A DNA stretch of 64,000 bases from Glycomyces tritici (GCF_030403505.1 NZ_JAUEMJ010000008.1:1-64000), one strand, 5' to 3'; positions 51,268 to 60,304 are shown, numbered from the stretch's first letter. Notes: a model not told the origin generated them from the sequence alone. Numbers and translations are program-made.

Positions 51268-53125
51268 GACCAGCCTGACCGAGCGTCTGCTGTTCGACGC
51301 GGGCATCATCGACCGCGTCGGCAGCGTCGACTCCGGCAGCACGCAGACCGACTCCATGGACCTGGAGCGGCGCCGCGGGATCACCATCCAGTCGGCGGTC
51401 GTGGCGTTCCGCTTGGGCGACCTCACCGTCAACCTCATCGACACTCCCGGCCACACCGACTTCATCGCCGAGGTGGAGCGGGCGCTTCGCGTGCTCGACG
51501 GCGCGGTGCTGGTGGTGTCGGCCGTGGAAGGCGTGCAGGCGCAGACGCGCGTCCTGTTCCGCACCCTGGAGCGGCTCGGGGTGCCGACGCTCCTGTTCGT
51601 CAACAAGGTCGACCGCCGCGGTGCGCGCGAGGCCGATCTGCTGGAGGACCTGGCCGAGATGCTGAGCCCGCGGCTGCTGCCCATGGGCACGGTCCGCGAG
51701 ATCGGCACCCGGGCGGCCGCGGTGGAGCCGTTCGCGTTCGGCGATCCGGCGTTCACCGATCAAGCGGTCGAAATGCTCACCGAGGGCTCGGACGCGTTCC
51801 TGGCCGCGTACCTCGACGACCCCGAAGCGCTCGACTGCGAGGCGGAGCTGGCCGCGCAGGTGCGGGCGGGGCAGGCGCACCCGGTGTACTTCGGGTCGGC
51901 CGTCACGGGTGCGGGTGTGGCGGCCTTGACCGAAGGGGTCCGGCGGTTCCTGCCGGTGCCGAAGCGCGACCCGGAGGGCGCGCCGGTCGGAACGGTGTTC
52001 AAGGTCGAGCACGGCGCGGCGGGCCAGAAGGTCGCGTACATCCGGCTGCACAGCGGGCGGATCGCGCCGCGCGAGCAGCTCACGACGTACCGCCGCGTCG
52101 ACGGGGCCGTCGAGTCGTTCGAGGGCAAGGTGACCGGCGTCGAGGTGTTCGCCACGGGCACCGAGACCGTGATGGCCGTGGCCGAGCCCGGGAGCATCGC
52201 GAAGGTCAAGGGCCTCACCGAGGTCCGCATCGGCGACGCGATCGGCTCGGAGGAGGCGCTGGCGGGCGGCGGGTTCTTCACGCCGCCGACCCTGGAGACG
52301 GTGGTGCGCCCGGTCGAGTCCAAGGACCGCATCCCGCTGAGCCGGGCGCTGCTGAGTCTGGCCGAGCGCGACCCGCTCGTGGACCCGCACTTGGACGAGT
52401 TGTCCGAGGAGATGGCGGTGCGCCTTTACGGCGAAGTGCAGAAGGAGGTCGTGGCCTCGCTGCTCGACGAGGAGTTCGGCATCGCCGTCGAGTTCGAGGA
52501 GACGCGGGCGATCCACATCGAACGTCCGGTGCGGACCGTCGAGGCGCTGCACGAGATGGGCCCGTGGCAGCAGACGCCGCACATCGCGACGGTGGGCCTG
52601 CGGCTGGAGCCGGGCGAGCCGGGCTCGGGCCTGCACTACGGGCTGGAAGTCGAGCGGGGCTCGCTGACACGGGCGCTGCGCAACGCGGTCGAGGAGACCG
52701 TCCACAAGGTCCTGAAGCGGGGCCTGTACGGCTGGGCGGTCACCGACTGCCGAGTGCTGCTGACGGCCACCGGCTACATCGGCAAGGCGAGCACGGCGAA
52801 CGACTTCCGGGCGGTCACGGCGTTCCTCCTCGACCTGATGCTCAAGGAGTCCGGCACCGAGGTCTGCGAGCCGGTCAACAGCTTCCATGTGGAGTTCCCG
52901 GCCGGGACCGGCAACGCGGTCCTGAAGACCCTCGGCGAGGCGCGCTCGAACATCAAGGGCCAGTTCTCGACCGAGACCACCGGGTACGTCTCCGGGTTCA
53001 TGCCGACCGAGGCCGTCCACGGCGTCGAGCGGCGCCTGCCCGGGATCACCGAGGGCCTGGCCCTGTTCACCACCGAGTTCGCCGAGTACCGCCCGGTCTA
53101 CGGCACCCCGCCCAGGAGAGGCTGA
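51206..53125 (+). CDS. OtrA-like tetracycline-type ribosomal protection GTPase
   Basis: A 639-residue translational GTPase related to EF-G, very similar in segment order to OtrA of Streptomyces and to TetM-type proteins. G1 is AHVDAGKT (residues 15-22), G3 DTPGH (79-83), G4 NKVD (133-136). Domain IV/V segments (GEVQKEVVASLLDEEFGIAV, ATVGLRLEPGEPGSGLHYGLEVERGSLTRALRNAVEETV) match the protection family that displaces tetracyclines from the A site. The TTG start at 51206 follows GAGGAC within the overlapping upstream ORF. The C-terminal domain V tip (FTTEFAEYRPVYG) is complete. Resistance spectrum inferred. Confidence 0.93.
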   Translation: MSYLNPSFLNLGILAHVDAGKTSLTERLLFDAGIIDRVGSVDSGSTQTDSMDLERRRGITIQSAVVAFRLGDLTVNLIDTPGHTDFIAEVERALRVLDGAVLVVSAVEGVQAQTRVLFRTLERLGVPTLLFVNKVDRRGAREADLLEDLAEMLSPRLLPMGTVREIGTRAAAVEPFAFGDPAFTDQAVEMLTEGSDAFLAAYLDDPEALDCEAELAAQVRAGQAHPVYFGSAVTGAGVAALTEGVRRFLPVPKRDPEGAPVGTVFKVEHGAAGQKVAYIRLHSGRIAPREQLTTYRRVDGAVESFEGKVTGVEVFATGTETVMAVAEPGSIAKVKGLTEVRIGDAIGSEEALAGGGFFTPPTLETVVRPVESKDRIPLSRALLSLAERDPLVDPHLDELSEEMAVRLYGEVQKEVVASLLDEEFGIAVEFEETRAIHIERPVRTVEALHEMGPWQQTPHIATVGLRLEPGEPGSGLHYGLEVERGSLTRALRNAVEETVHKVLKRGLYGWAVTDCRVLLTATGYIGKASTANDFRAVTAFLLDLMLKESGTEVCEPVNSFHVEFPAGTGNAVLKTLGEARSNIKGQFSTETTGYVSGFMPTEAVHGVERRLPGITEGLALFTTEFAEYRPVYGTPPRRG

Positions 53126-53131
53126 GCACCC

Positions 53132-53878
53132 TTGGAGATCGAGCAGATCGAGGACCGCTGGGAGGCCCGCGACGGCGAGCGCCTGGTCGGGACGGCGCAC
53201 GTGTGGGACCGCCCGGACGGCAAGCGGTTCGCCTGGTTCGACCCGATCGAAGCGGAGCCGATCGCGGCGCTGTGCGACGCGATCGGCGCTGACCGGCCGG
53301 TGTACACGGTGGCAGACGTCTACGAGCAGGGGATGCACCGAACGCTCGCTGCCGCCGGTTTCGTGGGCGAGCGCTACGAGCACGACTGGACTGTGCCCGT
53401 GGAGACCGCCGCCGAATGGGGCGATGCGGCGCTGGCCGGCTTCGAGGTCGGACCGCCCGAGCGATTCGGCATGGATGCGGTGCGGCGCTTCAACGACGCA
53501 GTGTGCGCCGACTCGCCGGGCCAGCGGGGATGGCGTTCGAGCGCGGCGTTCTGGGCGGAGGAGCACAGCGGGGCGGCGTACGATCCGGCGGTCTACCCGG
53601 TGGCCTGGGATCCCGCGGCCGGGCGCTTCGCCGGGATCGTGCGGGTCTGGATGAACGAGTCCGGCCCGCGGCTCGGCCTGGTCGGCGCGGCGCGCCCGTA
53701 CCGGGGCCGCGGGATCGCGGCGGCGCTGCTGGGGGTGGCGTTCCGGGCACTGCGGGATCGCGGCCACGCGAAGGTCGCCGCCGAGTGCGACGCGGCGAAC
53801 CCGGCTTCGAAAGCGCTGCTGGAGAAGGCGGGCGGCACGATCGTCGGCGGGACGATCGAGTTCGTCCGGCATCCGTGA
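53132..53878 (+). CDS. GNAT family N-acetyltransferase
   Basis: A 248-residue protein with a C-terminal GNAT domain: acetyl-CoA-binding RPYRGRGIAAALLGVAFRALRDRGHAKV (Arg/Gln-Gly-x-Gly/Ala motif) and ECDAANPASKALLEKAGG. The N-terminal half may be a degenerate second GNAT unit (VYEQGMHRTLAAAGFVGERYEHDW). The TTG start lies 6 bp after the OtrA-like stop, so the two are likely co-transcribed and coupled. The substrate is unknown; an antibiotic-modifying role is an appealing but untested idea given the neighbour. Confidence 0.87.
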   Translation: MEIEQIEDRWEARDGERLVGTAHVWDRPDGKRFAWFDPIEAEPIAALCDAIGADRPVYTVADVYEQGMHRTLAAAGFVGERYEHDWTVPVETAAEWGDAALAGFEVGPPERFGMDAVRRFNDAVCADSPGQRGWRSSAAFWAEEHSGAAYDPAVYPVAWDPAAGRFAGIVRVWMNESGPRLGLVGAARPYRGRGIAAALLGVAFRALRDRGHAKVAAECDAANPASKALLEKAGGTIVGGTIEFVRHP

Positions 53879-53882
53879 GCGC

Positions 53883-54830
53883 TCAGACCGCCGTGCGGCT
53901 GAAGGCGGCCCGGTAGCCGCTCGGCGTCAGTCCGATGTGGCGGGAGAAATGCTGGCGGAGGGACTCGGCGGTGCCGAAGCCGCTGCGGCGGGCGACCTGG
54001 TCCACGCTGAAGTCGGTCGATTCGAGCAGTTCCCGGGCCCGGTGCAGCCGCTGCTGGAGCAGCCACTGGAACGGGGTCATGCCCGTCTCGGCGGTGAAGC
54101 GGCGGGCGAGCGTCCGCACGCTCATCTTCGCCTCGCGCGCCAGGTCCTCCAGGGAGATCGCCCGGTCGAGGCGGCCGAGGGCCCACACGCGCGCCTCGGC
54201 GAGCGGCGAACCGGACTCCGGCGGCAGCGGGGTCGCCACGAACTGGGCCTGGCCGCCTTGGCGGACCGGCGTGACGACCGCCGCGCGGGCCGCCTCGTTC
54301 GCCACGGCCGCACCGTAGTCGGAGCGGATCAGGTGCAGGCACAGGTCGATCCCGGCGGCCGAGCCGGCGCCGGTCAGGATGAGGCCGTCGTCGACGAACA
54401 GCACGTTGGGGTCCACCGACACCGACGCATGCGCCTGCCGCAACTCCTCCGCGAGCGCCCAATGGGTGGTCGCGGGGCGGCCGTCGAGGAGCCCGGCCTG
54501 GGCGAGGACGAACGCGCCGCTGCAGATCGAGGCGATCCGCTTGCCCGCGGCGGCGGCCCGCCGCAGTGCCGCCAAGGTGGCATCGTCGGCGTCGTGGCGG
54601 CGGCCGGTCGAAGGCACGATCACGGTGTCGGCCGCGTCCAGCGCCTCCAAGCCGTTCGGGATCACCAGGTCGAACCCGCCTGAGGAGGCGACGACCCCGG
54701 GCTCGGCGGTGCACACGGTGATCCGGTAGCCGGGCCTGCCTTCGACGTGCACGTCCTCCAGCAGGGTCGACGGCATCGACAGGTCGAAGGGCTTGACCGG
54801 TGGCACGGCCAGAACGGCGACATCGCGCAT
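53883..54830 (-). CDS. GlxA family regulator (DJ-1/PfpI + AraC domains)
   Basis: A 315-residue transcription factor. Residues ~1-170 form a DJ-1/PfpI fold with the nucleophile-elbow Cys in ASICSGAFVLAQAGLLDG; the AraC double helix-turn-helix follows (ISLEDLAREAKMSVRTLARRFTAETGMTPFQWLLQQRL, VDQVARRSGFGTAESLRQHFSRHIGLTPSGYRAAF). Such GlxA proteins sense small metabolites. The ATG at 54830 follows AAAGGAT. It is divergent from an NAD-dependent epimerase across 130 bp, which it probably regulates. Confidence 0.92.
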   Translation of the reverse strand: MRDVAVLAVPPVKPFDLSMPSTLLEDVHVEGRPGYRITVCTAEPGVVASSGGFDLVIPNGLEALDAADTVIVPSTGRRHDADDATLAALRRAAAAGKRIASICSGAFVLAQAGLLDGRPATTHWALAEELRQAHASVSVDPNVLFVDDGLILTGAGSAAGIDLCLHLIRSDYGAAVANEAARAAVVTPVRQGGQAQFVATPLPPESGSPLAEARVWALGRLDRAISLEDLAREAKMSVRTLARRFTAETGMTPFQWLLQQRLHRARELLESTDFSVDQVARRSGFGTAESLRQHFSRHIGLTPSGYRAAFSRTAV

Positions 54831-54959
54831 GGCGGAATCCTTTGGAAGCATGGCGTTCAGGCCACTAGGCTACGCCCCCGATGGCGCGCAGGATTGGTCG
54901 CGCGGCCCCGGCCGCAGCATGGAACACCAACTGAGGCAAGCACATCGAAGGAGACCACC

Positions 54960-55859
54960 ATGGCTGAACGCATCGTTGTCGGTGCCGGCGCCACCGGCTC
55001 GGCGACAGCGCGGCGGTTCGCCGCGAACGGCGACCGGGTCCGCGTCATCACCCGCAGCGGCAGCGGCCCCGAAGTCCCCGGTGTCGAACTGGTCGCGCTC
55101 GACGCGACCCGGACCGACGAGCTGACGGCCGCCGCCGAAGGCGCGGCGACCGTCGTGAACGCCGCGATGACGGACTACCACACCTGGCCCGAGACCATGC
55201 CGCCCCTGTACGACTCGATCCTCGCCGCGGCCGAACGGGTCGGCGCGGACTACGTGATGCTCGGCAACCACTACGCCTACCGCGAGACGGACGGGCCGAT
55301 CACCGAGCGCACCCCGCTGGAACCGCACACGCGCAAAGGCAGGGTGCGGGCCCAGCTGTGGCGGCAGGCCCTGGCGGCGCACGAGGCCGGGCGGGTGCGG
55401 GTCACGGAGATCAGGGCGGGCGAGTTCCTCGGCCCCGGCGCGTTCTCGTCCTTCAACTTCCTGGTGGCGCCCCGGATCCTGCGCGGCGAGCTGGCGCTCA
55501 CCGACGGCAACCCCGATGCGGCCAATACGTTCACGTTCGTCGAGGACGCGGCGGCCGCGCTGGTGGCCGCGGCCGGAAGCGAGAACGCCTGGGGCCGGGC
55601 ATGGAACGCCCCGGCCCTCACCGCCACGATCCGGCAGGTCGCCGATCGCCTCGCCGACCTCAAGGGCGCGCCGCGGCCGAGGCTGGAGGCGCTGACCGAG
55701 CGGGACCTGACCCTGCTCGGGTTCTCCGCGCCCATCTGGCACGAGTTCATCGAGATGGCGTACATGGCCGACCGGCCGTTCGTCGTGGACGACCGCGACA
55801 TCCGGGAGGCGTTCGGGCTCAAGGCGTCCTCGCTCGACGAAGCGCTCGCGGGCATGTGA
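54960..55859 (+). CDS. NAD-dependent epimerase/dehydratase family protein
   Basis: A 299-residue atypical SDR. The Rossmann motif GAGATGSATARRF (GxxGxxG) lies at residues ~7-20. Unlike classic SDRs, no clear YxxxK is seen, although LGNHYAYRETDG and the later region could supply it. The protein fits the NmrA/epimerase-like group that binds NAD(P) and small sugar or quinone-type substrates. AAGGAG is 6-8 bases before the ATG. It is divergent from a GlxA-type regulator. A catalytic role is plausible but the missing Tyr-Lys pair raises doubt. Confidence 0.85.
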   Translation: MAERIVVGAGATGSATARRFAANGDRVRVITRSGSGPEVPGVELVALDATRTDELTAAAEGAATVVNAAMTDYHTWPETMPPLYDSILAAAERVGADYVMLGNHYAYRETDGPITERTPLEPHTRKGRVRAQLWRQALAAHEAGRVRVTEIRAGEFLGPGAFSSFNFLVAPRILRGELALTDGNPDAANTFTFVEDAAAALVAAAGSENAWGRAWNAPALTATIRQVADRLADLKGAPRPRLEALTERDLTLLGFSAPIWHEFIEMAYMADRPFVVDDRDIREAFGLKASSLDEALAGM

Positions 55860-55916
55860 GCGGAGCAGGGGCGGGACCGATCGGGCCCGTCCCTGCGGCG
55901 TCACTCGGCCGCGGGG

Positions 55917-56372
55917 TCAGGGGTTGCCGCGGTCGCTGAGCCGCGGCTTTCGCGGGCGGCGCGGGAGGCCGGTAGTGGCCAGGGCGATCACGGAGTTGCC
56001 TGCGAGACAGGCGAGCAGGCCGAACCACAGGGCGTCCGGGTGGGACTGGAGCTGCCACAGGACGAGGACCGCCAGCGGCACCGGCAGGGCATAGAGACCG
56101 AACATGGCCATGCGCATACGCACAGCCGCGGCCAGACCGACGATGAGCGCCACGATAGCGGCGGCGATGGCGCCATAGACCAGGTACTCGACGCCGGACC
56201 GGTGGCCGAGGCCTTCGGATGCGATGTTCAGGGCCGGAATCCAGGACAGCGCGAACACGACGGTCCCCGCCGCGATCTGCAGCACGGTCAAGACGAGGGC
56301 CAGTCCCAGCCGCGAAGGCCACTCCGGGCCGGAACCGGGCTCAGGGCGCGGGGGCGGTCCGTTCACGAGCAT
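55917..56372 (-). CDS. Hypothetical membrane protein (four helices)
   Basis: A 151-residue protein (if ATG 56372 is used; a GTG at 56402 is also possible). After a Pro-rich start, four hydrophobic helices are visible: LGLALVLTVLQIAAGTVVFAL, VYGAIAAAIVALIVGLAAAV, LYALPVPLAVLVLW and LLACLAGNSVIALAT. The tail RRPRKPRLSDRGNP is basic. No family recognised. It lies between two enzyme genes on the opposite or same strand with no overlap, so its role is unclear. Confidence 0.7.
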   Translation of the reverse strand: MLVNGPPPRPEPGSGPEWPSRLGLALVLTVLQIAAGTVVFALSWIPALNIASEGLGHRSGVEYLVYGAIAAAIVALIVGLAAAVRMRMAMFGLYALPVPLAVLVLWQLQSHPDALWFGLLACLAGNSVIALATTGLPRRPRKPRLSDRGNP

Positions 56373-56420
56373 GGTCGCAACGGTATCGCCGCTGAACCGC
56401 ACAGGCGCTCACGCGTCCCC

Positions 56421-57038
56421 CTAGCGGAGGCGGGCGAGCCGCTGCTCCAGGGCCGCTTCGACCTCGGGCCACTCCGCGCGGGTGATCGAGAAGATCGCGG
56501 AGTCGCGGAGGCGTCCGTCCTCGCCTGGCACCCAGGAGCGGGACCAGTTGCGCAGCACGCCTTCGAACGTCGCGCCCGCGGCTTCGATGGCGGCGCGCGA
56601 GCGGGCGTTGCGGGCATCGGTCTTCAGGTCGACGCGATCGACGCCGAACACGGTGAACGCGTGCCGGAAGAGCAGGAGCTTCGCCTCGGCGTTGAGGCCG
56701 GTGCCCTGCGCGGAGGCGGCGAGCCACGTGAAGCCGACCTCGATCGCATAAAGGCCCCGGCCGGGAAGCGAGCGCGGGTCCCAGAACGCGGTCGCGCCGA
56801 CCGCGCGGCCGGTGCCGAGATCGATCTGGGCGTACGGCGCGAGCGTGCCCTGGGCGCGGCGCTCGAGGTGCTGGTCGATGTAGTCGCCGACCTCGCGGGC
56901 GCGCGGGACCCACGTGAACCCGTACCGGTCGCGATCCTCCTCGACGGCCGCGGCGAGGTCCGCGGCGTGGTGGTGGCCGAGGGGTTCGAGCCGCACGCGC
57001 TCCCCTTGGAGCACGGGACCTTCGAGCAGGGATTCCAT
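56421..57038 (-). CDS. GNAT acetyltransferase (RimJ/RimL type)
   Basis: A 205-residue acetyltransferase of the RimJ/RimL/OatA-like group. The acetyl-CoA pyrophosphate loop appears in [26 protein letters not shown], where Gln-Gly-Thr-Gly replaces the usual Arg/Gln-Gly-x-Gly. [25 protein letters not shown] is the substrate-binding strand. Typical members acetylate ribosomal N-termini or free amines. ATG 57038 begins [21 protein letters not shown], a common start. The gene is divergent from the FAD-oxidase operon. Confidence 0.9.
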   Translation of the reverse strand: MESLLEGPVLQGERVRLEPLGHHHAADLAAAVEEDRDRYGFTWVPRAREVGDYIDQHLERRAQGTLAPYAQIDLGTGRAVGATAFWDPRSLPGRGLYAIEVGFTWLAASAQGTGLNAEAKLLLFRHAFTVFGVDRVDLKTDARNARSRAAIEAAGATFEGVLRNWSRSWVPGEDGRLRDSAIFSITRAEWPEVEAALEQRLARLR

Positions 57039-57201
57039 GGGCGTCAATCCTTCGTCGTCGCTGCCCGAAAGGGTAGAGGGGGCGCGCGCGGGCGGTCGCG
57101 CGGTTTCCACGATGCGGGAGGTCCGCGCCGGTCCGTGGACCACCGTGTAGGCAGGGCCGGACACGGGCATACTCTCTGATCGTGCGAGTGCTGAGAGGCG
57201 G

Positions 57202-58392
57202 GTGAGTCGGATCGAGACCGCTGACGTTGTCGTGATCGGGGCCGGAATCATCGGTGCCGCGTGCGCCGAGGCGCTCAGCGCCTCGGGCCTGCGGGTCCTC
57301 GTGGTCGACCGGGGCGCTCCCGCCGGGGGCACCACGGCCGGGGGCGAGGGCAATGTGCTGCTGTCCGACAAGGCCCCCGGACCGGAACTGGACCTGGCCG
57401 TCCTGTCGCGGCGGCTGTGGCCCGAGCTGATCGGGTCGCTGCGCGCCGAGCTCGGCGACGAGGCCGCCCGGGTCGAATGGGAACCCAAGGGCGGCTTGGT
57501 GGTCGCCACCGACCAGGACGCCGTGGGCCCGCTCGCGATCCTCGCCGAAGCCCAGCGCGCGGCCGGCGTCGAGGCGGTCGAGACGACCCCCGACGAGGCC
57601 CGCGCGATGGAGCCCCATCTGACCGACCAGGTCGCCGGCGCCGTCCACTACCCCGGGGACGCGCAGCTGCAGCCGGTGCTCGCCGCGACCGCGATGCTCA
57701 CGGCCGTGCGCTACCGCGGCGGCGAAGTGCGCGGCGGGGCCGAGGCGCACGGCCTGGTCTTCGACGCTTCGGGCAAGGTCGCCGGCGTGCGGGTCGGCGA
57801 CGGGACGATCGGCTGCGGCGCGGTCGTGAACGCGTGCGGGCCGTGGGCGGGGCATTTCAGCGTCGCGGCGGGCGCGCCGATCGAGGTGCTGCCGCGCCGG
57901 GGCATGGTGCTGGTGACCGCCCCGCTCCCCCACGTGGTGACCCGCAAGGTCTACGCCGCCGACTATGTTGCGGCCGTGGCGAGTTCGGACGTCGACCTGC
58001 AGGTGTCCGCGGTCGTCGAGTCGACCGCCCAGGGCACTGTCCTCATCGGGTCGAGCCGCCAGCGCGTCGGCTTCGACGAGTCGCTGCAGGTGGAGGTGCT
58101 ACGGCGGTTGGCGCGCAGTGCCGTGAAGCTGTTCCCGGTCCTGGCGGGCGTGCCGGTGATGCGCACGTACGGCGGATTCCGGCCGTACACGCCCGACCAC
58201 CTGCCGGTGATCGGCGAGGACCCGCGGTTCCCCGGCCTGTGGCACGCCTCCGGGCACGAGGGCGCGGGGATCGGGCTGGCCCCGGCGACGGGGCGGCTGC
58301 TGGCGGACCTGATGTGCGGGCGCGAGCCCGCAGTGGCCCCGGCGCGGTTCAGGGTGGACAGGCCTGCGGTGATCGCGGAGGTGCGGACGTGA
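57202..58392 (+). CDS. FAD-dependent amine/D-amino acid dehydrogenase, HcnC/OoxB-like subunit
   Basis: A 396-residue flavoprotein of the DAO family: [21 protein letters not shown] is the FAD-binding start, and the C-terminal [24 protein letters not shown] holds the flavin-ligand tail. It is the catalytic subunit in HcnABC-like or opine oxidase (OoxAB)-like complexes, oxidising glycine, opines, D-hydroxyproline or other amines. GTG 57202 follows a GAGAGGCGG Shine-Dalgarno. It is coupled to the next gene by a GTGA overlap. With the two following subunits it forms a dye-linked amine dehydrogenase; the substrate is not decided here. Confidence 0.9.
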   Translation: MSRIETADVVVIGAGIIGAACAEALSASGLRVLVVDRGAPAGGTTAGGEGNVLLSDKAPGPELDLAVLSRRLWPELIGSLRAELGDEAARVEWEPKGGLVVATDQDAVGPLAILAEAQRAAGVEAVETTPDEARAMEPHLTDQVAGAVHYPGDAQLQPVLAATAMLTAVRYRGGEVRGGAEAHGLVFDASGKVAGVRVGDGTIGCGAVVNACGPWAGHFSVAAGAPIEVLPRRGMVLVTAPLPHVVTRKVYAADYVAAVASSDVDLQVSAVVESTAQGTVLIGSSRQRVGFDESLQVEVLRRLARSAVKLFPVLAGVPVMRTYGGFRPYTPDHLPVIGEDPRFPGLWHASGHEGAGIGLAPATGRLLADLMCGREPAVAPARFRVDRPAVIAEVRT

Positions 58393-58646
58393 GAGTGCGG
58401 TTCGACGGCGAAGAGGTCGAGGTCCAGGAGGGCCAGACCGTCGCGGGGGTCCTGCTGGCGAAGGGCGTCCGCTCGTGGCGGACCACCCGGGGCGAGGGCC
58501 GGCCGCGGGGGCTGTTCTGCGGCATCGGCGTGTGCTTCGACTGCCTGGTGAAGGTGAACGGGGTGCCCGATGTGCGGGCGTGCCAGCGGGTGGTCGCCGA
58601 CGGCGACGACATTCGCACGCAGACCGGAGCGGAGCTGCCGTCATGA
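58389..58646 (+). CDS. [2Fe-2S] subunit, HcnA/OoxA-small-like
   Basis: An 85-residue ferredoxin-fold protein. The [2Fe-2S] cysteines are Cys44, Cys49 and Cys52 (GLFCGIGVCFDCLV) and Cys65 (DVRAC). Such small subunits pass electrons from the FAD-oxidase to the NAD/quinone partner. It overlaps both neighbours: GTGA with the preceding gene and ATGA with the following one. A free ferredoxin role is less likely because of this tight coupling. Confidence 0.9.
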   Translation: MRVRFDGEEVEVQEGQTVAGVLLAKGVRSWRTTRGEGRPRGLFCGIGVCFDCLVKVNGVPDVRACQRVVADGDDIRTQTGAELPS

Positions 58647-60049
58647 GGCGCATCGTGGTGATCGGCGCGGGCCCGGCGGGGATGGCGGCCGCGAGTGCGG
58701 CTGCGCTGCACGGGGTCGAGGTGGTCCTGATCGACGCGGGCGCGAAGCTCGGCGGGCAGTACCACCGGCAGGACGCGCTGGCGTCCGGGGACCGGTTCGC
58801 CCACTCGGCGAAGCCGGCGAGCCGTCGATTCGCGCTGCCGCCGAACGTGGAGCACGTCCCGAACGCGGCGGTGTGGGCGATCGAGCCGGTCGACGGCGGG
58901 CACCGCGTGCACCTGCGCGTCGGCCCGGCCGACGGCATGGACCGGCGCGGCCGGGCCCTGGAGGCGCGGGCGCTCGTGCTCGCCACCGGCGCGTACGACC
59001 GGGCGCTGCCGTTCCCGGGCTGGGACCTGCCGGGGGTGTTCACGGCCGGTGCGGCGCAGGCGCTCGCGAAGGGCCAGGGGGTGGCGGTCGGCGACAGGGT
59101 CGTGGTCGGGGGGACCGGGCCGTTCCTGCTGCCGGTGGCGGCCTCGCTGATCGGCGCGGGCGCGCGGGTCGTGGAGGTCGCGGAGGCGAACGCGGCGGTG
59201 ACGGGGTGGCTCTCGAACCCCACGGGGGCGCTCGCGGGCTGGTCGAAGACGGGTGAGTTGACGCGGTACGCGGGAATGCTGGCGCGGCACCGGGTGCCGT
59301 ACCGGTCGCGGACCGCGGTGATCGAGGCGCACGGCAGCGAGTGCGTGGAGTCGGTGACCGTGGCGCGGCTCGACGCCCTGTGGAACCCGGTGCCGGGTTC
59401 GGAGCGGCGGCTCGAGGCCGACGCGGTGGCGGTCGGGTTCGGGTTCACGCCGCAGCTGGAACTGGCGGTGGCGGCGCGGTGCCGGATCGAGGACGGGTTC
59501 GTGGAAGTGGATGCGGCGCAAGGGACTTCGGCTCCGGGGGTGTTCGCGGCCGGGGAGCTGACGGGCATCGGCGGAGCGGATCTGGCGGCGTCCGAAGGCG
59601 CGGTCGCGGGTGCGGCGGCGGCGAAGTTCGTGGGTGCGGCGGTCGAGCCGCCGGTGCGGGCGATGGCGCGCGTGCGGTCGGGCCGGCGGTTCGCCGAGGC
59701 GCTGAACGCGGCGTACCCGGTGCGGCCGGGCTGGCAGGGCTGGCTGCGCGACGACACGATCGTGTGCCGGTGCGAGGAGGTCACCAGGGCGGCGCTCTAC
59801 CGCGCCGTGGACGAGCGGGACGTGGGCGCGGTGCGCTCGCTCAAGCTCGTGACCGGGGCTGGGCTGGGCCTGTGCCAGGGCCGGGTGTGCGGCCGGAACG
59901 TGGCCGAGCTGGCGGATGTGGACGGGGCCGGTTTCGCGAAGCGGCCGATCGCGTCGCCGATCCGCCTTTCGGAGCTGGCCGAGGAGGAGCCGGTCGAGTC
60001 GCCGATCGACGCGGAGGAGTCCGGTCGGGCGCTGGGCGTCGAATACTAG
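58643..60049 (+). CDS. FAD/NAD(P) oxidoreductase with BFD-like [2Fe-2S], HcnB/OoxA-like
   Basis: A 468-residue subunit: IVVIGAGPAGMAAASAAALHG opens the FAD domain; VVVGGTGPFLLPVAASLIGAG opens the second dinucleotide domain; the C-terminal BFD-like cluster uses Cys375 and Cys377 (IVCRCEEVT) and Cys411 and Cys416 (LCQGRVCG). Order here is C-A-B, unlike hcnABC of Pseudomonas. Together the three make a heterotrimeric or higher flavin-iron-sulfur dehydrogenase. Hydrogen cyanide formation from glycine is one possible reaction; D-amino acid, proline or opine oxidation are others. Confidence 0.9.
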   Translation: MRRIVVIGAGPAGMAAASAAALHGVEVVLIDAGAKLGGQYHRQDALASGDRFAHSAKPASRRFALPPNVEHVPNAAVWAIEPVDGGHRVHLRVGPADGMDRRGRALEARALVLATGAYDRALPFPGWDLPGVFTAGAAQALAKGQGVAVGDRVVVGGTGPFLLPVAASLIGAGARVVEVAEANAAVTGWLSNPTGALAGWSKTGELTRYAGMLARHRVPYRSRTAVIEAHGSECVESVTVARLDALWNPVPGSERRLEADAVAVGFGFTPQLELAVAARCRIEDGFVEVDAAQGTSAPGVFAAGELTGIGGADLAASEGAVAGAAAAKFVGAAVEPPVRAMARVRSGRRFAEALNAAYPVRPGWQGWLRDDTIVCRCEEVTRAALYRAVDERDVGAVRSLKLVTGAGLGLCQGRVCGRNVAELADVDGAGFAKRPIASPIRLSELAEEEPVESPIDAEESGRALGVEY

Positions 60050-60063
60050 CGGTACTGCCGGTC

Positions 60064-60095
60064 GAAGCGCCGCCCGCGTTCGCGGGCAGCGCTTC
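60064..60095 (+). terminator. Terminator of the amine dehydrogenase operon
   Basis: Stem GAAGCGC(C)GCCCGCG (60064-60078) with CGCGGGC(A)GCGCTTC (60081-60095), 15 bp past the stop at 60049. The next 145 bp up to the GH42 promoter holds nothing else. Confidence 0.8.
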
Positions 60096-60243
60096 GCGTT
60101 CCCGGCGCTGAGCGCGGCCCTTCGGATTGCCTTGCGCCACCGAGGCTCCTTCTGCCCGCGCTGCACGGCTCCCCGCCTGCGGCACCGCGCGCGACCCTGC
60201 ATTCGACCGCGTGCGCCTTGAAGCGGCGCGGGCGGGATAGGGG

Positions 60244-60299
60244 TTGACATACGCTCCCGGGGTTGCGTACGGTACGTCTGACTACGTAGTCATAAGGAG
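60244..60299 (+). promoter_or_regulatory. Promoter and ribosome-binding region of the GH42 gene
   Basis: TTGACA (60244-60249), an 18-bp spacer and TACGGT (60268-60273) make a good sigma-70-type promoter. Transcription should start near 60280. AAGGAG (60294-60299) is the Shine-Dalgarno, 5 bases before the ATG. The operator below overlaps the predicted start point. Confidence 0.7.
60279..60292. promoter_or_regulatory. Palindromic operator TGACTACGTAGTCA
   Basis: A perfect 14-bp palindrome lies between the -10 box and the Shine-Dalgarno of the GH42 gene, where a bound repressor would block initiation or elongation. No LacI, GntR or TetR gene is present nearby, so the regulator is unknown. Confidence 0.65.
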
Positions 60300-60304
60300 C
60301 CGAG

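Noticed and set aside
51170..53872. 900-codon minus-strand ORF opposite the OtrA-like gene
   Set aside because: Arg/His-rich shadow frame; the + strand has the GTPase motifs G1, G3 and G4.
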